Below the pieces are notes generated by a model. It saw nothing but the letters and a program-made list of their open reading frames with translations, was not told the DNA's origin and did not search any database. Below are positions 56,401 through 64,000 of a stretch of 64,000 nt of DNA, one piece after another (position 1 is the first letter of the stretch; each line of letters begins with the position of its first letter). Origin of the DNA: Breviolum minutum Mf 1.05b.01 (Eukaryota > Sar > Dinophyceae > Suessiales > Symbiodiniaceae). The position numbers were made by a program, and so were the translations under genes. The stretch spans positions 112,595-176,594 of the forward strand of contig DF239837.1 of the NCBI GenBank assembly GCA_000507305.1, given 5' to 3'.

Positions 56401-57293
56401 TTTTGGTTGGATTTTTTTTCTCATCACTGGAACCACACACTATAGCACACCCTCATAGATAGCCGTCAGAGAGTTGATCCCGTTGATCATAAATATCAGC
56501 CCTTCTGCCCAAACCACCCCCTTTCTCAAAGAAATGATCATCGCATGTTTTTTTTCGAGAAAAAACGCACCAAATCGTTGTCAGAGATAGCAATTTCCGA
56601 ATAAAATGATGGTCGCACACCTTGGTGCGAGCCACTCCCACCTTAGGACCTCATTTGCTCTGTCATTGAATAGGGAAAGTGGTCATATATGAGGAGATCA
56701 ACCCTACTTAGGAGACTTACTAAGCATGGCTATTGACTACTTACTAAATGGGATGGTCCGTTACCACACGTTTTCCGACTTGAGTGTCCGCACTCCAATT
56801 GGATCTCCTCGGTTGGGGGGATCCGGGTGGTTCAATGCGAATGGCCAACTTACAAGCTTTTTATGAAGTACAGTAGTACAGTAGAAACCCATATTTAATC
56901 CTATTTATATGATATACCTGGAGCCTCTGTGTCCTTTGTTTTTGGAGTTGAACCCGTTGAACCCTCCAAAAGAAGGCCTAAACTCCAGTCAAAACAAGGG
57001 TCATTTGGGATTCAGGCATATGTACCTACACAAAATATGAATAATCAGCGTTGAAAACACTGCTGCATTACCAATTCTGAAAGTCTAAAGTGGCCCCCTT
57101 TTTTTTCATCCGCTTATTTCCGAGCTGAACAACAAGGTGAGCAACGTTCAAAACCCTTATGACATGCCATTGGACTGGAATCCTTATTTCATAGCTTATG
57201 AAATAATCCCTATATACCTTAGTTTTCTAACCAAGGTGAACTGGCCGGTCACTGCTCAGGTGCCTTCATCTTCAGAATGGTTTTCTAGTATCA
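56401..57293. other. Non-coding stretch
   Basis: No gene recognised. Confidence 0.4.
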
Positions 57294-57426
57294 TGGCTAA
57301 TCAACCTACCCCGCCTCTAACGTACCATCACCAGAAATATTATTTACCAGTGGTTTCCCTTAATATGGCGTCACTAAACCCTTATTTCCGAGGGGGGTAC
57401 GTTGGGGGGGGTAGGTTGATTAGCCA
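57294..57426. repeat. MF11 palindromic element with perfect 19-bp ends
   Basis: Starts TGGCTAATCAACCTACCCC and ends with its exact reverse complement; AACGTACC / GGTACGTT pairs further in. 133 bp. The open frame 57137-57595 runs through it and is not considered a gene. Confidence 0.92.
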
Positions 57427-57985
57427 GAATATTAGGTTGGCCTGGAGTTTCCAAAGCTTTATTGGCCCGGAAGCTGACAAAAAAAACACACACAAAAACA
57501 CCCAACTTTCTTCAGCAACACACAAAATGCAATGGAAAAATCATGATGTTCAAATTCCATGTCAAACTTTTGGAGGATGTACACAAAAAATGTAGTGGTT
57601 TTTGAAATGTTTCAGATATTGTTGATAGATCTTATTTTTAAAATTTCATAGGCCTCACATCATATTCAATGACACATGGGTTGTTTGAGCAAATCCGGCT
57701 TTCGCACCTTTCGCACCTCGTCAGGAGCACCAAAAACTAGTCTCAGCCTACCAAGGACACCCTGTTTTTGTTTAGCCAAGATCAATTAAAAACACAGAAA
57801 ACATCAAGCCTCAGTCCCTCAGTCCCTTGCGCCAAGAATCCCATGGCCATTTGGAACCTTTGGATTTCGATCTTAAAGGCAACAAATCTCGAGGTGTACG
57901 CGGTGTTCGAGGTTCTTCTGCACCTTAAAACATGCTACAAAAGTTGGTAGTGGGGAAGTTCAAACATAAACAAGAAATGCACCCT
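57427..57985. other. Non-coding stretch
   Basis: No gene or repeat family recognised. Confidence 0.4.
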
Positions 57986-58112
57986 CAAGTGAGCCACGAA
58001 AAAAAAAAAAACGGGCTTACTTTCCATTGAATTCTGGTGGGTTTAATAAGGATCCGTGTATTGGTTTATTATAATCCTCACATAAGTGGGTAGTATAATA
58101 ACCTATATACCT
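57986..58112. repeat. MF3 palindromic element
   Basis: GTGAGCCACGAAAAAAAAAAAA, CTTACTTTCCATTGAATTC, AAGGATCCGTGTATTGG, ACATAAGTGGGTAGTATAATAACC. Confidence 0.75.
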
Positions 58113-58273
58113 TCTTTCATTATTCCCCCTCCTTTTCGCAAGAAATAGATACAAATTCCTCCATTTGTTGGCAGATGTTGCATGGTTATATTTTTGTTGC
58201 TTCACCAGGGATGAAGTGATATAATGGATGCAAAATCTGTATCGTTCCCACAACCACTGTATTTGTAAGGTGT

Positions 58274-58389
58274 ATTGGATTTGAATTTTTGCCTTTGTAC
58301 CTAGATTCGCTGTGAAAATGGTGTAAATAGTGTGATGATTTAACCTGGTAGAAAGTCAAAAAATCACCTTAAACTTAAACAAACCCAAG
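58274..58389. repeat. MF5 element, degenerate
   Basis: TTGGATTTGAATTTTTGCC at the left, AATCACCTTAAACTTAAACAAACCCAAG at the right. Confidence 0.5.
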
Positions 58390-60151
58390 TGATAACGAAC
58401 CAAAGGGGGCACCCACTGGTTTGTACACTGTCGACAAAGAACGAATGAAATTCGATCCGCAGAAAGGATTCCTTTTTTGGGCTTCCAGTTTTGGGATGTG
58501 TGCCCCAAAAAACATGTTATATACATTCCATTGTGCAGTTGTTCAATGATGGTATCTTTGACATGGTTTGTTATATTATGCAAATTACATTTATGACAAT
58601 ACCATAAGTGTCTAGTATATCCTCTGTAAAAGCAAAATCTGGGAAATCTAAAATAAAATCAAAACAAGAATTAAAGAAACATTTCGAAAGGGTTCCCCTA
58701 CTAGTCTACCTTTTGGGATGACCTTGGCGGTTTGTGGAGTTATGAACATTTCCAGTGGCCACAATCTGACTTTAAATGAACATCCGAAGCCCGTTGCAGC
58801 TTCGAAATGCCACCAACTTTGGAACGAGCCAAAAATATGCAAAAAGTCGGTCCCAGAAACCCCTCATCAAACGGTTTCCCCAAAAAAGTGAGGTCTGAAT
58901 GGACTACGGTGAATCTTTTGAGTGCAAGAGATGAAACGAAACTCAAGTATCTGGGCAAATTATATACTAGATAATATTTCCTAACCTGAATTACCATCGA
59001 TTTGAGTTGAGGTGACCCTTCCCAACCGGCGGTGAACGGGTCGCTATAAGTTGGCCTAGAAAGATCCCAGTAAATCCACTGCTTGGCGGTCCCAGTGACA
59101 AGCTGCAGGAGGTGGTGCTACTTGTCGCGCCTTAGCGTTTGCCAAAGTTTCAGATGTTTTCGGAAGGCAAATGAGCCAAGCAAAGCCATAAAGAAAAAAC
59201 CTAGGATGAGCAGAAAACATAAAGTAAACCTCCCCAACCAAAACAGCAAATTTGAATACCTCCGTTCACAAAACCCCCGGGCCCCTGAAACACCATAGAA
59301 CCCCACTCCCAATTCCCCTCTTGACACTTCGTCAAGGGGGTGGGTGGTACTTACTGTATATCTTGGGAGGTGACTTCCCCTACTTGGAGATGCTACTGGC
59401 CACACCTCAAAAAGATGCGACAACTTCACAACAGGAAAACCGGTCTTCTAAAAACAAAGTCTTTTTTGCGGCAAGCTGCTAATTTCAGGAAGAAAGACGT
59501 ATATTGTATACCTGGTATCCAGAAACACCCACTTTAAGATGCTTTTTCAGTTGGAGTCATGACATGAAAAATGGGTCTTGCAGCAAACATCCATTTAGAA
59601 ATTACCTCTTCAAAAAAACTTGGAATTTGAACTGCTTTTCCTCTATTTCGAGACGTACTCTCGAAACCGTTGAAACCATTCATCAACGCATAGTCAATGT
59701 CAATGAGTAATCTTGGAGATCAAGTCCATCGCAGGCTCTTTCCTTGTATCAAGGGAATGTCCACTCAACAAAATATTCCTAAAATATCCTAAAATAGTAA
59801 ACCATAAACCCAAAGCACCAAGAGTCACTCTTGAGTGAAACATCTGGGTGGAGACTATTTGACTATTTCATTGTGAATGTCACATGACAGAAGTAGAGCC
59901 GGTAAAAACGAAAACAACAACAACAACAACAACAACAAAGAAGAAAAAGGGAATGATTTAGCTTTTCATCTTCGCTCTTTTTTTTCGGGAGGATTTTTTT
60001 GGGAAGTCGTTTTTCTCACCCGAAACCACGACGATGCAACCGTTGAAAAAACCCCCCCCAAGACGCCGAACGGATACAAAGCCCAGCACTGAAAGCCTTG
60101 GTGAAAGTGAAATGGGGCGCCTATAAATGTCCCGACAATAAACGGGTAACT
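58390..60151. other. Non-coding stretch with (AAC)n
   Basis: An AAC microsatellite lies at 59913-59938. Open frame 59118-59429 (minus) lacks a domain. No gene recognised. Confidence 0.45.
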
Positions 60152-60337
60152 GGGGTTGTTATACACTCCCTAAAACTAACCATGGTTAGGAGATTACCCT
60201 CCCGATACCTTCCCAATAGGAAAGTAGTCTTCCAACCACCCTTTTTCAGGGGCTATGTTAAACTTCGGGGGGGTAGCCTTTCCTTTTTTGGGTTTCGGCC
60301 TATTTGCAGGGCGAGCTGTTAGTTTTAGGGGGGGTTA
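60152..60337. repeat. MF1 composite: one element plus an extra right half
   Basis: TACACTCCCTAAAACTAACC opens the element; a first right end (TTTTTCAGGGGCTATGTTAAACTTCGGGGGGGTA) closes at 60275. It is followed by a second right half (CGGCCTATTTGCAGGGCGAGCTGTTAGTTTTAGGGGGGGTTA) to 60337. Confidence 0.75.
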
Positions 60338-60342
60338 AGTTG

Positions 60343-60420
60343 GGGCCCAGAACTACACTCCATTTATAAGGCCATTTATAGGGGTTCTACCTCCATTTAT
60401 AACTAGTGGGGGCCCACATT
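60343..60420. repeat. MF9 element
   Basis: GGGGCCCAGAACTACACTCC, CCATTTATAAGGCCATTTATAGGGG and CTCCATTTATAACTAGTGGGGGCCCA. Confidence 0.55.
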
Positions 60421-62560
60421 GCAAGCACCAGGTGCTTTCACCGCAAGATACTAAGCGCTACTAACCAAGGGTGAAAGAACTGAGTTATGTACTGTACCTA
60501 CCTATTGATCCTCAGTGCGCTTTCATGGTCCTATTTGAAGCTTTTGAGTCAATTGTCAGCACAATGGAATGTTTACTTAAGTGGCAGTGATTATGATATG
60601 TTTTCTACTATATATTTATGTTATTTTATCACTTTTCATGTGTATATCTATACAGTTTTTATCTATATTGATATCACAATCACATATCACATATCATGTG
60701 TACGTGTATATAACACCACGTCACCTCACAATCCTTATTCATCGTTCCCAGAGAAAACGTGTTTTGCTTCGGAAAATCAAGCCGTCACCAACTTATGTTC
60801 TACAGAGGCTTCTTTCACCAGAAAATCTTGGATGACTTTTGGAACCATTTGAGCAGCAACCAAAACTGCGGTTGTTTGATGTATACAGGGGATGAAATAC
60901 TACCGAGTCATATCTAGTAGGAAGCCATTATTTCACTCCTCATGAACCAATCAGGACGTCATGGTTCATGTCACGTCAGGGTCTTGATGCCATTGCTCAT
61001 TGGGCCCCTCCCAGTTTTAAGTAGGGTAAAATAAGTCCATTTACAGGGCGCTTATTTCCCCAGTGACCCACCTATAGGGGTTTCGTTTCCGTTGCTCATT
61101 ACCTTATTTCTTGACAGATTCCTCCTCTTGAAAAAGCTCACCTCCTACCTATCATCTAAGAATTGCCACCTGAGAAGATGTTTTTCTTGAATGTTGGGTG
61201 CACAAACCCAGATTTCCAAGGGGAGAATTTTCAAAAACCTTCAAAAGAAGCTTCCAAAGGTGTCAAACCTCCGCTTTTCTCGTGTTTTCTGGTTTCTTGT
61301 TCAGAAAAAGTGAAGTGAAGCCCATTCCATTTTGGGATTAAACCACCATTCTTCCCCATGCGTTTGCTTTCTGAAGATATTCTTGGCCTTTCTCAACCCA
61401 GGGGAATCCCCGTTTAACAATCTGCGGAGAAAGCCAGACGAATTCTAGCAAATCCACCGGGATTTTGATTTTTTGTCCCAAGTTTAAAACATGCTCCAGA
61501 AACAGGTTTTGAAAGGTTCATGTCCCCGTGTATAAACATCATCAAAAAAAACTGCAATCCATCATTTTCATTCAGCCGAACCTTTTAGAATGATGTTTTT
61601 TGGGCAACGCCACCAAACAATTAGGTTTATATGTACCCTGTAGCAACCTACCTTTGCCATCTTGACGTCAAGGCACAACATCATCATCTGCAATCCCATA
61701 GCGGTGACGTCCGTCGGACGCCCCTGAGCCTCGGTACAAAAATTTTGACCCAAGATACGTCGTCCGAAAAAAAAAAAAAAAAAACAATATACAATATATA
61801 CATATAACACAAACACACCATATATATATATCTAGATATATCTATATGTTTATATATTAAATTTTACTGTATTTGTATGTAAGAAAATATGTATGAACAC
61901 ATTAGTTTTGAAAATAAGTGTAAAGCGCCCTCCTAGGATCCAATCGCGGCAAATGAAGATTTGTTGAATCCCAGAACCTAGCTACTCAATGTCTTCCTGA
62001 TGGTCACTAGAATCCTGGGAGGGGGCCACACCCAAACTATGTATATTAAAAATATATATATATATATGACATATGTATATATATATATATATACAGTTAT
62101 TCCTATACAAAAATTGGTTGATCTTTGAGCTTGGAAAACCACCAACTTTTTTTGCTGGGGGGTTTCCTTCTTTCATGAATCCGCCCCATCTTTTGGAGCC
62201 CAGGTAGGCAGACATGGATGATTAGGGAGAGATACTTCGGGGTTTTCCAGGTTGGTGAAACTAACATCATCATCATCATCATTCGCCCATGCGCCCATGC
62301 GCCAATACCTTTGTATTACATAAATACATTTGGTACATGACCAGTGTCAACGGCTCAAAAAAGGATTTGGACGGCCACTTTTTCGTGTTTTTCTCTGTGT
62401 GACCAATGATCCAAAGTCAAAGTCAATCACAGATAGAAGCCCAGGTAGAAGTGGTGTTTTCTTGCGAATGTTCATTCATCATGTCCGGGATGAACGGAAT
62501 GTAATATTTCAAACCAACCTGAGACATTCATTCCCTAAAAACTAACAGCAGCAGTGTCTA
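60421..62560. other. Non-coding stretch with A and TA tracts
   Basis: No gene recognised. MF9 fragment near 61018-61092, poly-A at 61767-61785, TA/TATC tracts at 61818-61860 and 62048-62095, CAT repeat at 62263-62283, and a lone MF1 left end (TCCCTAAAAACTAACAGCAGC) at 62533. Confidence 0.5.
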
Positions 62561-62664
62561 CGATGTGCTGATCGACATCTGGAAAAAAAAACGAATCGCT
62601 CGCTATTATGTAGGGATTTTTGGTAACCCAATCTCCACATCGCTCCCTTCCAAGCACCACCTAG
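62561..62664. repeat. MF7 element
   Basis: GATGTGCTGATCGACATCTGG, GTAGGGATTTTTGGTAACCC, CACATCGCTCCCTTCC, CACCACCTAGGTG. Confidence 0.6.
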
Positions 62665-63779
62665 GTGTAGAAATGGGGATCACCAAAATAACACGAATAC
62701 TCATCAAAAACAAGGAGCTCATCTCGTTGATGGGTGATGATTTTTACAAAATAAACGTCCACAATACAAAACTTCATATCTTTAAAAATATTATCTACAG
62801 TAAACAACAAGAAAAACAATCAAAAACAAAAACAAACCAAAGCTCCCAAAAATAATCATCGGATAAAAGCAGAAAAACAAGGCCTTTTTCACCCTCAAGT
62901 CCATTTTCCACAAAGAATCAGCAATCCACCACCATGTGTGCCAGGAAAAAAACAAAAAACGAGACACTAAGACTTGAATCACCGTGCAGAGGACGATGGC
63001 CGTCACATCGATCAAACCTTTGGTCAAAGCCTCGAAAAGGGACAGTGCGAATTGTTCAATTGTTGATTGTCTCAGGTGGGAACTGTTCTGGGAATCTAGC
63101 CCAATGTTTGTGGTTGCATGTAAGTATATAAATACTTGTCTATATATATATATACATGTATGTGTATGTGTATGTGTGTGCTTATATCTGAGTTCAACTT
63201 TAGATTTATCTCAATATCTGCAAATAAACATATGTATATATATATATATATACGTCTACATCTATCTAGATTTGCCCAATTTCATATTGACATTCATTGT
63301 TTATATTCAAGCTCATATTTATATTTGCATCTATATGTTCATTGACATTTCCACGTTTATCCAAATTAGATCAAGCATACACATATAAATATACGTATAT
63401 CTATATAAATACACATATGCACACATACATGAAGTCTTGCCCAGATGTATCTGAAACGTGTTTGGGCCCCACCAAAAATGGCCTGATTCTCTGTGAACCC
63501 CAAATGGTAAATAAATCCCCACCTGAAAAGACAAAACTTTTCTACTAATCAAACCCAAGTCCGGTCTTTGTACTGCAAATGATTTTTTGTGACCAAAACA
63601 TGGTCGAGGGACTCCACACCAAAATAAACACTGGGGTCGTGATAGGTGCGGTTTTGGGGGTTGGCAAAAAGACTACTACAGCTTCCTTTCTTGGATGGGA
63701 AGAGTGATGTTATGAACAGGGTAGTCTTGCGATAATCCACTGTTTTTGATGTTCTGGATTTTGCGCATCACAGTACTTA
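62665..63779. other. Non-coding stretch with TA/TG tracts
   Basis: TA tracts near 63140 and 63233-63252 and a GTGTATGTGTATG tract at 63158-63180. Open frame 62984-63388 spans these tracts and is not considered real. Confidence 0.5.
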
Positions 63780-63891
63780 TCAATAGCAGCAAAAGAAAAC
63801 TGTGATAGTGATGATCGCGATGAACCAGATGATCCAGATGATGGTGATGGTGATCACGATGACAATGACGATGACGATGAGGATGAGGATG

Positions 63892-63925
<34 letters not shown>

Positions 63926-64000
63926 CAATGACGATGATGATGGATGATGGATGATGGATGATGGATGATGATGGATGATGATGGATGATGATGGATGATG
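63780..64000. repeat. GAT/GAC/GAG trinucleotide and TGGATGA repeat, running off the window
   Basis: GATGATGGT, GACGATGAC and GAGGATGAG units give way to a pure GAT run and then GGATGATGATGGAT heptamer and decamer units to the last base. In one frame it reads Asp/Glu-rich, so a coding acidic tract cannot be excluded from this edge alone. Confidence 0.9.

Noticed and set aside
57137-57595. 152-codon plus-strand ORF
   Set aside because: It runs through the MF11 inverted repeat and MF3-like sequence, and has no domain.
49625-58840. GAGCCAAAA matches to the dinoflagellate spliced leader (reverse complement) at about 49634 and 58824
   Set aside because: Only 8-9 bases agree and the rest of the 22-nt leader is absent.
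62533-62553. CTAACAGCAGCAG resembling the LTR start region
   Set aside because: A 13-base match explained by a lone MF1 end; no LTR homology around it.
62984-63388. 134-codon plus-strand ORF
   Set aside because: Half of it is TA/TG microsatellite (Ile-Tyr and Cys-Val runs).
63780-64000. CRISPR-like array
   Set aside because: Pure trinucleotide and heptamer microsatellite without unique spacers; genome is eukaryotic.
1-64000. tRNA, rRNA or snRNA genes
   Set aside because: No cloverleaf with A and B boxes, 5S or U-RNA signature was recognised by eye; a tRNAscan or Infernal run would be decisive.

Overview
This is a eukaryotic nuclear window, most consistent with a dinoflagellate alga. The reasons are the style of its two retroelements (a copia element whose polyprotein carries a PPC...EHP methyltransferase-like insert, and a tyrosine-recombinase element joined to cytosine-methyltransferase motifs), very long gene-free stretches, and dense short repeats. 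The organism assignment is inference: no rRNA, tRNA, spliced-leader or conserved host gene is visible.

Layout. 1-928 is a degenerate pentanucleotide satellite. About 0.9-7.9 kb is non-coding and carries several short palindromic elements plus tetranucleotide repeats near 3.7-4.0 kb. About 7.96-10.84 kb (minus strand) is a decayed tyrosine-recombinase (DIRS/Ngaro-like) retroelement: C5-methyltransferase motifs, then RNase H, then tyrosine recombinase, ending in a repeat block that looks like a B1-A2-B2 split direct repeat. About 10.8-24.3 kb is non-coding apart from three small minus-strand ORFs of unknown nature near 19.6-20.6 kb.

24330-31943 (minus strand) is a complete and apparently young Ty1/copia-type LTR retrotransposon. 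It has 114-bp LTRs differing at one base, TG...CA ends, an ACTGC target-site duplication, a 20-nt primer-binding site resembling initiator tRNA-Met, gag with a CCHC knuckle, protease, a methyltransferase-like domain, integrase, reverse transcriptase and RNase H. Its polyprotein is nevertheless spread over several reading frames.

About 32-64 kb holds no convincing gene. It is saturated with short (about 90-190 bp) inverted-repeat elements that fall into at least ten recurring families, here named MF1-MF11, plus microsatellites: (CAA)n, (GTT)n, (TA)n and a GAT-rich tail. The families are defined only by similarity visible inside this window. Most listed ORFs outside the two retroelements are shadows or lie in repeats and are not annotated. 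The nearest things to a working system are the two retroelements, both with methyltransferase-like domains, and the hairpin-forming repeat families, which are probably non-autonomous.
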